Below are positions 33,055-40,150 of a stretch of 40,150 bases of DNA, in pieces (within the stretch, counting starts at the first letter, position 1; each line of letters opens with the position of its first letter). The notes beneath the pieces were generated by a model that saw nothing but the letters and a program-made list of their open reading frames with translations, was not told the DNA's origin and ran no database searches. The position numbers and the translations under genes were made by a program. Source of the stretch: Streptomyces humi (GTDB lineage Bacteria > Actinomycetota > Actinomycetes > Streptomycetales > Streptomycetaceae); assembly GCF_001005085.2 (NCBI RefSeq), contig NZ_LBMU02000020.1:1-40150 (forward strand). Direction: 5' to 3'.

Positions 33055-34415
33055 TGACCGAGACGACCTCGCAGCCGATGCCGCCGCAGCCGCCGGACGG
33101 CGCGTTCGAACCGTACAAGCCGCGCAGCCCGGAGGTCCGGGCGGTGCTGGACGCCCTGGGCAGGTTGCGGCAGGACCTGTTCACGGACGCCTTCGCCTAC
33201 CGGCCGTTGCCCAGGCTGAGCCCGGACCGGCCGTTCGTCCGCCGCCTGCCCGTGCGATGGCGGCAGCACGCGGTCTTCGCCCCGCACCTGGTGGTCGCCG
33301 CGGCCGGTGTGCTGGCGCTGCTGGTGACCGCCGCGGACCGCCCGGTGGGTTCGGCGTTCGGCCTGCTGTCCGGGCTGCTCGTCGTGGCACCGGTACTGCT
33401 CACGCTGGCGCGTCCGGTCGGCGCCTTCTGGCTGTCGCTCGCCGCGGGCTGGGCCGACACGCTGCTGAACAGCGCCTGGGACAGCTGGCCGTGGGCACCG
33501 GGCAGCTTCGTCTCCCATCTGACGGTGCTCACGGTCGTCGCGATCCGTACCCGTCCGCGAACGGCGGCCTGGATGTGGGCGGTCACCGCGTTCTACGGTT
33601 TCGTGAGCGTCTCGGCCCTGGGCGGGGGCCACTACGACAACGACGTCGGCTCGATGCTGGTCGTCTCCGCGATAGTCCTGCTGGCGGTCACGGTCCGGCA
33701 GATCCGCCGGGAGGCCGAGCAGACGGTGACCGCGCAGCAGACGCAGACGGCTCATGAGCGGTCCCGGCGCACGCTCCTCGAGGAGCGCACGACGATCGCC
33801 CGCGAACTGCACGACGTGGTGGCCCACCACATGTCCGTCGTCGCCATCCAGGCGGAGGCCGCCCCCTACCGGGTGGAGAACCCGCCGCCGGAGCTGGAGA
33901 AGGCGTTCGTCACCATCCGGGAGAACGCGGTGGCGGCGCTCACCGAACTGCGCCGGGTGCTGGGCGTGGTCCGCGCCGAGGACTACGAGGTGCCGGACGC
34001 CCCGCAGCCCACCCTCGCCGACCTGGACGGGCTGCTGGACAACGTCCGGGGGGCGGGGCTGACCGTCGACAAGGGGGTGACCGGCGCGGTGCGTGAACTG
34101 CCGCAGGGCGTGGAGCTGTCGGCGTACCGGATCGTCCAGGAGGCGCTGAGCAACACCCTGCGCCATGCGCCGGGAGCGAGCGCACGCGTCGAGATCGGCT
34201 ACGTCATCGGCGGTCTGGGCCTGCGTGTGGTCAACGAACCGCCGCCGCGGGCCGCCCTGGTCGCACCGTCCCCGGGCGCCGGCCACGGCATCACCGGGAT
34301 GCGGGAGCGGGTCTCCATGCTCAACGGCGAGATGACGGCGGCCCCGACGGCCGCGGGAGGCTACGAGGTGACGGTGTTCCTCCCCGTCGAGACCACCCGC
34401 GAAGGTGACGCATGA
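33054..34415 (+). CDS. NarL-type sensor histidine kinase (system 2)
   Basis: A 453-aa membrane kinase, paralogous to the one at 30859. A Pro-rich N-terminal cytoplasmic part (MTETTSQPMPPQPPDGAFEPYKPRSPEVRAVLDALGRLRQDL) precedes about 5 membrane helices (roughly 80-205). HisKA_3 carries the phospho-acceptor His253 in IARELHDVVAHHMSVVAIQAE. The HATPase domain has ELSAYRIVQEALSNTLRHA and GAGHGITGMRERVSMLNG. It is coupled to its response regulator by a 4-bp ATGA overlap. GTG 33054 is set by the -10 hexamer for a leaderless transcript; no ribosome site is present. Confidence 0.93.
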   Translation: MTETTSQPMPPQPPDGAFEPYKPRSPEVRAVLDALGRLRQDLFTDAFAYRPLPRLSPDRPFVRRLPVRWRQHAVFAPHLVVAAAGVLALLVTAADRPVGSAFGLLSGLLVVAPVLLTLARPVGAFWLSLAAGWADTLLNSAWDSWPWAPGSFVSHLTVLTVVAIRTRPRTAAWMWAVTAFYGFVSVSALGGGHYDNDVGSMLVVSAIVLLAVTVRQIRREAEQTVTAQQTQTAHERSRRTLLEERTTIARELHDVVAHHMSVVAIQAEAAPYRVENPPPELEKAFVTIRENAVAALTELRRVLGVVRAEDYEVPDAPQPTLADLDGLLDNVRGAGLTVDKGVTGAVRELPQGVELSAYRIVQEALSNTLRHAPGASARVEIGYVIGGLGLRVVNEPPPRAALVAPSPGAGHGITGMRERVSMLNGEMTAAPTAAGGYEVTVFLPVETTREGDA

Positions 34416-35086
34416 CCGACCGCACCATCCGCGTACTGATCGCCGACGACCAGATGATGGTGCGCGAGGGCTTCTCGGTCCTGCTGAACGCGATGCCGGA
34501 CATCGAGGTCGTCGGTGAGGCGGTCAACGGCCGGGAGGCGGTGGACCGGGTCCGTGAACTCGTCCCCGACGTGGTACTGATGGACATCCGCATGCCCGAG
34601 CTGAACGGCATCGAGGCGACGCGCGAGATCGTCGCCGCCGACACCACGTCCAGGGTCCTCGTCCTGACCACCTTCGACCTCGACGAGTACGTCTACCAGG
34701 CGTTGCGCGCCGGGGCCTCCGGCTTCCTCCTCAAGGACGCCTCGGCCCGCCAACTCGCCGACGGTGTCCGGGTGGTGGCCGCCGGCGAGGCCCTGCTGGC
34801 CCCCTCGGTCACCAGGCGCCTGATCACGGAGTTCTCCAGACTCTCCGACACTCCGCGCTTGATGTCCACGGCGCACGCGGCCCATGGCGACCTCACCGAC
34901 CGCGAGACGGAGGTCCTGGTCCTCATCGCCCAGGGCCTGTCCAACGCGGAGATGGCGGAACGCCTGGTGGTGGCCGAGTCGACCATCAAGACCCATGTCA
35001 GCCGGATCCTGGTGAAGCTGGGTCTCAGGGACCGCACGCAGGCGGCGGTGTTCGCGTACGAGGCGCGGCTGGTGACGCCGAAGTAG
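34412..35086 (+). CDS. NarL/LuxR-type response regulator (system 2)
   Basis: A 224-aa regulator with a receiver domain (acidic pocket ADDQ, phospho-Asp58 in VVLMDIRMPELNG, GFLLKDAS) and a C-terminal LuxR HTH (DLTDRETEVLVLIAQGLSNAEMAERLVVAESTIKTHVSRILVKLGLRDRTQAAVFAYEARLV). The HTH recognition region is close to that of the regulator at 32241 (VVAEQTVKTHVGRILVKLGLRDRTQAAVFAYE), so both probably bind the same DNA element. ATG 34412 overlaps the kinase stop. Confidence 0.95.
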   Translation: MTDRTIRVLIADDQMMVREGFSVLLNAMPDIEVVGEAVNGREAVDRVRELVPDVVLMDIRMPELNGIEATREIVAADTTSRVLVLTTFDLDEYVYQALRAGASGFLLKDASARQLADGVRVVAAGEALLAPSVTRRLITEFSRLSDTPRLMSTAHAAHGDLTDRETEVLVLIAQGLSNAEMAERLVVAESTIKTHVSRILVKLGLRDRTQAAVFAYEARLVTPK

Positions 35087-35378
35087 CGGGTCGGCGGGTC
35101 GACGGGTCGGCGCACGAAGGAGCGGGTCGGCGGGCGCACATGCCAAGTGCACAGGCGTTGTTGCGATTCGATCGCGGGCGGTACAGGTGTGGACACGGTG
35201 TGCTCAAGTTGTGTTTGAATGATGAAGGAAACCGGCCGGGTGGCCGATTCCGGTCACCCCCGTCCCCTCATGCCTTCTTGGCCGACTCCCGTTCCCCCGG
35301 CGGCGAGTCGTCGCCGTCCCCTTGTGCGCCCCTTCTCCGCCTTTCCCGCCCCTGCTTCGCGTGAAGAAAGTTGCCGCG
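35087..35378. other. Intergenic region before the MHYT gene
   Basis: No gene is seen. The first 50 bp carry short GCGGGTCGGCGGG repeats (near 35086 and 35121). Bases about 35140-35245 are AT-richer and likely hold the MHYT promoter, but I cannot fix the boxes. Near 35240-35262 an imperfect inverted repeat (GGTGGCC / GGTCACC) could end upstream transcription. Confidence 0.35.
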
Positions 35379-36221
35379 ATGACCGCTGACGTGTCCGAGT
35401 TCCACTACGGCCTGGTCACCCCGACAGTCGCCTACCTCATGGCGTGCCTGGGCGCGGTACTCGCGCTGCGCTGCACGACCCGCTCGATCGGCCGGGGGTC
35501 TGGGGAGAAACGATTCGGCTGGCTGGCCCTGGGCGCGGTGTCCCTCGGCTGCGGCATCTGGACCATGCACTTCATCGCGATGATCGGCTTCAGCGTGGAC
35601 GGAGCCCTGGTCAGTTACGACACCGGCCGGACGGTGCTGAGCCTGTTCGTCTGCATCGCGGTGGTCGCCGTCGGCGTCTTCCTGGTCGGCTACCGGGGCT
35701 CGGGTCCCGTCACGCTGGGCACCGCGGGCGTCGTCACCGGCCTGGGCGTGGCGGCGATGCACTACCTCGGCATGACCGCGATGGACACCGGCGGCACCGT
35801 GCACTACGACACCGCGCTCGTCGTCCTCTCCGTGGTGGTCGCCGTGGTCGCCGCGACGGCCGCGCTCTGGGCGGCGGTGTCGATCAGCGCGGTGTGGGCG
35901 ACCGTCGGCGCCGGCCTGGTGATGGGCGCGGCCGTCTCGACCATGCACTACACCGGCATGTCCGCGGTGAGCGTCCACGTGGCCCAGGCACAGGCGGGCG
36001 GCCACTCCTCGACGAGCCTGCTCGCCTTCCTCCTGGTCATGCTGGCCGGCCCGGTGGCGGCCCTGGTCCTGGCCGCCGCGATCGTCATGTTCGACCCGGA
36101 GGTGGTGGGCGGCCGGAGCGACCGGGCCGCCCCGGCCCCCGCCGCCCCCGTGCCCCAGCAGCAGCCCTGGCCCCCGACCGACCGCCCACAGCCCCTGGCG
36201 GACCGGCGGTACCTGCCCTGA
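35379..36221 (+). CDS. MHYT-domain integral membrane sensor protein
   Basis: A 280-aa protein with seven helices and the three copies of the MHYT signature: MHFIAM (near residue 65), MHYLGM (near 127) and MHYTGM (near 190). The MHYT fold is proposed to bind copper through the His/Met residues and to sense O2, CO or NO. In other bacteria it is fused to GGDEF/EAL or kinase domains; here it stands alone, followed only by a Pro-rich cytoplasmic tail (APAPAAPVPQQQPWPPTDRP). It therefore needs a partner to signal, and none is encoded next to it. ATG 35379 is preferred; GTG 35361 is an alternative without a ribosome site. Confidence 0.9.
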   Translation: MTADVSEFHYGLVTPTVAYLMACLGAVLALRCTTRSIGRGSGEKRFGWLALGAVSLGCGIWTMHFIAMIGFSVDGALVSYDTGRTVLSLFVCIAVVAVGVFLVGYRGSGPVTLGTAGVVTGLGVAAMHYLGMTAMDTGGTVHYDTALVVLSVVVAVVAATAALWAAVSISAVWATVGAGLVMGAAVSTMHYTGMSAVSVHVAQAQAGGHSSTSLLAFLLVMLAGPVAALVLAAAIVMFDPEVVGGRSDRAAPAPAAPVPQQQPWPPTDRPQPLADRRYLP

Positions 36222-36239
36222 CCCGAGTCGTCGAACCGT

Positions 36240-36263
36240 GCCCGGCCGGTGCGGAGGCCGGGC
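36240..36263 (+). terminator. Hairpin after the MHYT gene
   Basis: GCCCGGCC (36240-36247) and GGCCGGGC (36256-36263) form a perfect 8-bp stem with an 8-nt loop, 18 bp after the stop. Confidence 0.6.
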
Positions 36264-36321
36264 AGCGGCGGCTGAGCGGCGAGCCCTGAGACACCCCTGG
36301 TCAGGAGGGGGGCCTGCGGTC

Positions 36322-36334
36322 TAACGTCCGTCCA
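36322..36334 (+). promoter_or_regulatory. -10 hexamer for a probable leaderless P450 transcript
   Basis: TAACGT (36322-36327) is 6 nt before ATG 36334. No ribosome site lies at the usual distance. The same hexamer and spacing occur before the aminopropyltransferase gene. Confidence 0.55.
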
Positions 36335-37539
36335 TGACAGCCTTCGACCCCTGGGACCCGGACTTCCTGGCCGACCCGTACCCCTCCTACGCCGAGCTCC
36401 GCGCCCGGGGCCGGGTGCAGTACTTCGAGCCCACCGACCAGTGGCTGGTCCCGCACCACGCCGACGTGTCGGCGCTGCTGCGGGACCGGCGGCTGGGGCG
36501 GACGTACCAGCACCGGTTCACGCACGAGGACTTCGGGCGGACCGCGCCGCCGCCGGAGCACGAGCCGTTCCGCACGCTCAACGACCACGGCATGCTCGAC
36601 CTCGAACCGCCGGACCACACCCGCATCCGGCGCCTGGTGTCGAAGGCGTTCACCCCGCGCACGGTCGAGCGGCTCAAACCGTACGTGGCGAAGCTCGCCG
36701 GCGAGCTGGTGGACCGGCTGGTCGGCGCGGGCGGCGGTGACCTGCTCACCGATGTCGCCGAGCCCCTCCCCGTCGCCGTCATCGCCGAGATGCTGGGCAT
36801 CCCGGAGGCGGACCGCGCCCCGCTGCGGCCCTGGTCGGCGGATATCTGCGGGATGTACGAGCTGAACCCGTCCGAGGACACCGCGGCGAAGGCGGTCCGG
36901 GCGTCCGTCGAGTTCTCCGCGTACCTGCGGGAGCTGATCGCCGAACGGCGCGCGGCACCCGGCGACGACCTGATCTCCGGGCTCATCGAGGCGCACGACG
37001 AGGACGACCGGCTCACCGAGCAGGAGATGATCTCCACCGCCGTCCTGCTCCTCAACGCCGGTCACGAGGCGACCGTCAACGCCACCGTCAACGGGTGGTA
37101 CGCCCTCTTCCGCAACCCCGCCCAGCTCGCCGCCCTGCGCGCCGACCACTCCCTGATCCCTCCCGCGATCGAGGAGTTGATGCGCTACGACACCCCGCTC
37201 CAGCTCTTCGAGCGCTGGGTGCTCGACGAGATCGAGATCGACGGGACCACGATCCCGCGCGGCGCCGAGATCGCCATGCTCTTCGGCTCCGCCAACCACG
37301 ACGCGGCGGTGTTCGAGGCCCCCGACCGCCTCGACCTCACCCGCCGCGACAACCCGCACATCTCCTTCAGCGCCGGCATCCACTACTGCATCGGCGCCCC
37401 GCTGGCCCGCATCGAACTGGCCGCGTCCATGACGGCCCTGCTGGAACGCGCCCCGACGCTGACCCTGGCGGCGGAGCCGGAGCGGAAGCCGAACTTCGTG
37501 ATCAGGGGGTTGGAGGAGCTGCGCGTGGAAGTGGGGTGA
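36334..37539 (+). CDS. Cytochrome P450 (CYP107-like)
   Basis: A 401-aa soluble bacterial class I P450. The I-helix oxygen-activation motif is AGHEAT (242-247; the common form is AGxET/AGHET), the K-helix E-x-x-R is E281-R284 in EELMRYD, and the heme-binding loop FSAGIHYCIGAPLARIEL has the axial Cys352. The usual Thr in the I-helix is present. It resembles the CYP107 family and, from memory, the P450 found at this chromosomal position in other Streptomyces. No ferredoxin or ferredoxin reductase is encoded beside it, so it must draw electrons from elsewhere. The substrate is unknown. Confidence 0.93.
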   Translation: MTAFDPWDPDFLADPYPSYAELRARGRVQYFEPTDQWLVPHHADVSALLRDRRLGRTYQHRFTHEDFGRTAPPPEHEPFRTLNDHGMLDLEPPDHTRIRRLVSKAFTPRTVERLKPYVAKLAGELVDRLVGAGGGDLLTDVAEPLPVAVIAEMLGIPEADRAPLRPWSADICGMYELNPSEDTAAKAVRASVEFSAYLRELIAERRAAPGDDLISGLIEAHDEDDRLTEQEMISTAVLLLNAGHEATVNATVNGWYALFRNPAQLAALRADHSLIPPAIEELMRYDTPLQLFERWVLDEIEIDGTTIPRGAEIAMLFGSANHDAAVFEAPDRLDLTRRDNPHISFSAGIHYCIGAPLARIELAASMTALLERAPTLTLAAEPERKPNFVIRGLEELRVEVG

Positions 37540-37560
37540 TCACCCGCCCGGATGATCACC
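37534..37560. other. Palindrome and TGATCACC pair at the P450 3' end
   Basis: A perfect 12-bp palindrome GGGTGATCACCC (37534-37545) spans the P450 stop codon. TGATCACC occurs again at 37553-37560, 16 bp on. Possible terminator or binding site; weak. Confidence 0.3.
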
Positions 37561-37645
37561 GGCAGATTCCGGGTGAGGGGCGCGGCTGCTTCGTCACGCT
37601 GGTGCCTGCCCGCGAAGGGAGGCACCCACCCCCGCAGGACACCGG

Positions 37646-37783
37646 ATGGCGGAGACGCTCGCGTTCTTCGAGTTCGTGGTCGGGGAGATCGCGCTCCTGA
37701 CGGAGAGCCTGCGGGTGCGCCGGGACGAGCTGTTCGGCGGAACCGGGGCGCCCGGCGAGACGCCCCGTCAGGGCCGGGGCTGA
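37646..37783 (+). CDS. Tiny hypothetical protein (45 aa)
   Basis: Frame MAETLAFFEFVVGEIALLTESLRVRRDELFGGTGAPGETPRQGRG. ATG 37646 has AGGA about 6-7 nt upstream. The first 28 residues form a good amphipathic helix. The tail is disordered and overlaps the 3' end of the convergent NACHT gene by 16 bp. No family is recognised. It may be a genuine small protein or chance; the ribosome site and acid/hydrophobic pattern tip it slightly towards real. Confidence 0.4.
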   Translation: MAETLAFFEFVVGEIALLTESLRVRRDELFGGTGAPGETPRQGRG

Positions 37784-39822
37784 GTCCCGGGGTTCTCGGC
37801 CAGGTGGTCCTGCAACCGCGCGTGCCGGAACTGGTACACCGCTCCCGCCCGCCGCAGCGCCCTGCGCTCACAGGCGTCCTCAAGGAACGCGACCAGCCGC
37901 CAGGGCAGCCGTCCGGTCAGCGGCAGCCAGATCCGGGCCAGCGCGATCCACTGCCCCCACGCGGTCAGACAGAGCCCGTACCCGAGGCCGCCGCCGAACG
38001 CCCCCTCGATGCCGAAGACCAGACCCAGCTGGAGGCTGCGCAGCGGGGTCTCGGTGAAGCTGCCGCCGAACCAGGCGATGAAACCGAACACCAGCGCCCA
38101 GACGGCGATGTGGGCGTGGACGTTCCTGCGGTTCATCCGCAGCAGGTCCACGCAGCTCGCGGACCTGTCCACGTCGACGGGCGCCTCCAGCCAGGCCGTG
38201 ACCGCCAGCACGAGACCGGTCCCGAGCCCGAAGATGAGCGGCAACTGGGCCGCGGACACCAGTCCGCCGCCGAGCCCGTCGTCGAGCCCCAGCCACGGCA
38301 CGACGGACCGGTCCACGGCGACGATCGCGACCGCACCCGCCAGCGCGACCAGTGAACCCACGGCGATCCTGCTCGACAGCCCCTCCCGCAGCCGCCGCCC
38401 GGCGTCACGGCGCAGCGTGATCTCGATCGGGGACGGTTTCAGGGCGTCGTTGCCGCTGGCCCGGTGGTAGATGAAGCCGCAGGCCGCGCCCAGCAGCAGC
38501 CCGTGCAGGGTGCCGACGACCAGCCCGCGCCGGAGGGCGAACCCGAGCCCGTGCGAGGTGGCGACCAGGTCGACGGGGATGTTCCCGACGGCGGTGACGA
38601 CGGCGAAGGACAGCCCGGCGAGGAACGCGATCACCGCGGTGCGCTGCCGGAGCGGCAGCGTCGTACCGAGCTCCCACCAGGCCAGGTCGGGTGTCGGAGT
38701 CTCGCGCCGCCTCAGGTCGTCGGCGAGGTGGGCGAGCCAGCGCCGGGCCCGCCGGGCCTGCGACGGACGCCGGTACACAGAAGGGAGGAACGCGGTGAGC
38801 AGGTGCCGTTCGAGGCGCTCCGGAGTCGGGAACTCCGCGCTGTCCAGCAGCGTCTCCGGGCCGCTCGTGCCGCGCTCGCCGTGGACGGCGGCGGCCAGGG
38901 CGACCATCAACGGGGTGGACAGCGCCTTCCGCAGCGGTCCTTCGGGGTTGTCCCGCATGTCGGCCAGCACCGTGTCCCAACCGGCGGCGGCGCCCTGGGG
39001 GCTGCTGAACCGCAGGTAGCGCACCGAGTCGTCCGGGGGAAGGTCCGCCAGCACCACGACGGCGGCACCCTGTAGACCCGTGGTGTCCTCGACCGCCTTC
39101 CGGTACTCGTCGTAGCGGCTGGTGAGGACGTACGGCAGCCAGGTGGCCGAGAGCTTCTTCCGCGCGTCGTCGCGGAGACCCTCCGGGATCTCGTCGAAGC
39201 CGTCCAGGACGGGCAGGACCAGCCGCTCGCTCACCAGCCTCTCGGCCAGTGTCATCCCCCCGTCGGGGTGGGCGGCGGCCAGCCAGGGCCGGTCGCGGCT
39301 CAACTGGTCGCTCAGCCAGTGGGCCAGCTCCACCTCGGCCGGGTTCCACGACCCGAGGCTGAAGATCTCCGAGACCGGCGCGCCGGCGGAGCGCTTCTCC
39401 AGCCACCGCAGCACGAACTGGGCGCCCAGCATGCTCTTCCCCGAGCCGGCTCTGCCCAGCACCACCAGCCGGCCCGTCGGGATCCGCTCGTAGACCTCGG
39501 CGATCTCGTCCAGGTTCCCGGTCAGGTCCCGCGCGGGACCGTCGCCCCAGACGAGTTCCGGGTGGTCGGTGGCCAGCTGCTCGTCGTCGGGGGGTGTCCA
39601 GCGCACCTGGATCCGACGGCGGTCCCGGATGCCCAGCTGGGCCTGCTCGTCCCGGCGGCGCAGCAGGACGCTCGCGGCCAGTTCGTCCTGCGGGGGCCTG
39701 CCGGCGCCGATGTTCACCACGCCGATGGAACTGGCGACGACCTGTGTCCCGCTGCCGTGCTGGTGTGCGTTGACGACGTCGGGCGCACGCCGTTCGCCGC
39801 CGCCCGTCGCGCGCTCAGCCAT
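37768..39822 (-). CDS. NACHT-domain membrane NTPase
   Basis: A 684-aa NLR-like STAND NTPase. Residues about 15-42 (DVVNAHQHGSGTQVVASSIGVVNIGAG) are a Gly/Gln/hydrophobic segment. The NACHT domain follows, with Walker A GRAGSGKS (123-130), Walker B LVLPVLDGFDEIPE (201-214) and the NACHT-type LSTPLMVALAAAV (301-313). The C-terminal half has about six membrane helices (approx. 395-415, 432-452, 486-504, 524-544, 571-588, 597-625), then the conserved end VYQFRHARLQDHLAE. In bacteria many NACHT proteins act in anti-phage defence, but the membrane-anchored Streptomyces type is untested. ATG 39822 is chosen; GTG 39828 is possible. It overlaps the upstream membrane-protein gene by 8 bp, so they form an operon. 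Confidence 0.85.
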   Translation of the reverse strand: MAERATGGGERRAPDVVNAHQHGSGTQVVASSIGVVNIGAGRPPQDELAASVLLRRRDEQAQLGIRDRRRIQVRWTPPDDEQLATDHPELVWGDGPARDLTGNLDEIAEVYERIPTGRLVVLGRAGSGKSMLGAQFVLRWLEKRSAGAPVSEIFSLGSWNPAEVELAHWLSDQLSRDRPWLAAAHPDGGMTLAERLVSERLVLPVLDGFDEIPEGLRDDARKKLSATWLPYVLTSRYDEYRKAVEDTTGLQGAAVVVLADLPPDDSVRYLRFSSPQGAAAGWDTVLADMRDNPEGPLRKALSTPLMVALAAAVHGERGTSGPETLLDSAEFPTPERLERHLLTAFLPSVYRRPSQARRARRWLAHLADDLRRRETPTPDLAWWELGTTLPLRQRTAVIAFLAGLSFAVVTAVGNIPVDLVATSHGLGFALRRGLVVGTLHGLLLGAACGFIYHRASGNDALKPSPIEITLRRDAGRRLREGLSSRIAVGSLVALAGAVAIVAVDRSVVPWLGLDDGLGGGLVSAAQLPLIFGLGTGLVLAVTAWLEAPVDVDRSASCVDLLRMNRRNVHAHIAVWALVFGFIAWFGGSFTETPLRSLQLGLVFGIEGAFGGGLGYGLCLTAWGQWIALARIWLPLTGRLPWRLVAFLEDACERRALRRAGAVYQFRHARLQDHLAENPGTQPRP

Positions 39823-40150
39823 CGTCACCCCGGCGCCGCCGGAACCACATCGCGCTGCCGATCGCGGCCCCGGCCACGACCAGCACCGCGACCGCCGCGC
39901 GCAGCGGTGCGGGGACGGCGGTGCGGTCCTGCGCGCGGGTGCGGTCGTCGGAGTCGGCCTTCGGTACGGAGAAGGTCGGCGCACCGCCCCCGGCGGCCGA
40001 CGCGGACGGCGAGGCGGACGCCGTACCGCTCGGGGTGACCGGGGCCCCGGCAGGGGCACCGCGCGAGCCCCCGCTCCGGGGAGCACCCGGGGTCCCACCG
40101 CCCCCGGAACCCGACCCGGACCCGCCTCCCACCCCCGCCCCGGACCCACC
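39815..40150 (-). CDS. Single-pass membrane protein, partial (runs off the right edge)
   Basis: The leftward frame is open to the window end, giving 111 codons. It starts as a Gly/Ser/Pro/Ala-rich extracytoplasmic linker, continues GGGAPTFSVPKADSDDRTRAQDRTAVPAPL, and ends with a membrane helix (RAAVAVLVVAGAAIGSAMWF) and a basic tail (RRRRGDDG). This is the C-terminal anchor of a surface or secreted protein whose main domain, if any, lies outside the window. GTG 40132 could be a start, but the frame continues beyond it. Its stop overlaps the NACHT gene start by 8 bp, indicating coupled expression and possibly a shared sensing function. Confidence 0.6.
   Translation of the reverse strand, partial: GGSGAGVGGGSGSGSGGGGTPGAPRSGGSRGAPAGAPVTPSGTASASPSASAAGGGAPTFSVPKADSDDRTRAQDRTAVPAPLRAAVAVLVVAGAAIGSAMWFRRRRGDDG

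Overview
The window is high-GC actinobacterial chromosome, almost certainly Streptomyces: strong third-position GC, many GTG and TTG starts, a perfect HspR/HAIR operator before clpB, many -10 hexamers lying 6-8 nt before start codons, and a gene order (clpB, membrane-fused polyamine synthase, pyrE, fba, kynA/kynU, CYP107-type P450) that I recall from the conserved core of Streptomyces chromosomes. I had no database to confirm species or synteny.

Layout. (1) 1-4350: no clear gene in the first 0.5 kb, then three paralogous LuxR-type regulators with a TrmB/PLD-like sensor region (one rightward, two leftward), and divergent from the third a 68-aa secreted peptide gene coupled to a 111-aa protein that looks like a Rieske domain whose 2Fe-2S binding segment is missing. 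A 17-bp-stem terminator closes this block. (2) 4500-9052: clpB under a HAIR operator, a YbjN-like gene, and a convergent PIG-V-like mannosyltransferase. (3) 9128-16276: a cupin with a 14-unit 12-bp minisatellite at its 5' end, a broken 3' fragment of an aminotransferase, a YefM-YoeB toxin-antitoxin pair with its operator, a large secreted FG-GAP protein, an intact aminotransferase related to the fragment, and a small secreted I36-like protein. The displaced fragment suggests that about 4.4 kb was inserted into an aminotransferase gene or replaced part of it. (4) 16416-24816: Gly/His/Cys-rich membrane protein, DUF2617, membrane-fused spermidine synthase, CoxG-like SRPBCC, aldose epimerase, pyrE, fba, a DHA2 MFS exporter and DUF3151. 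(5) 24965-28103: tryptophan to kynurenine to anthranilate (kynA, kynU, and an alpha/beta hydrolase that could be the formamidase). (6) 28298-35086: a DUF1023 hydrolase with a repeat-rich N-terminus, an acyltransferase-3 protein and two tandem paralogous NarL-type two-component systems. The promoters of the two operons share a 15-bp element at an identical 68-bp distance from the -10. (7) 35379-40150: an MHYT sensor protein, a P450, a tiny ORF, a NACHT membrane NTPase and the end of a membrane protein that runs off the right edge.

Best candidates for something undescribed: the regulator / secreted peptide / clusterless-Rieske block at 0.5-4.3 kb; the shared promoter architecture that ties the two NarL-type systems into one circuit; and the gene-fragment evidence for a toxin-antitoxin-carrying insertion at 10.1-14.5 kb.
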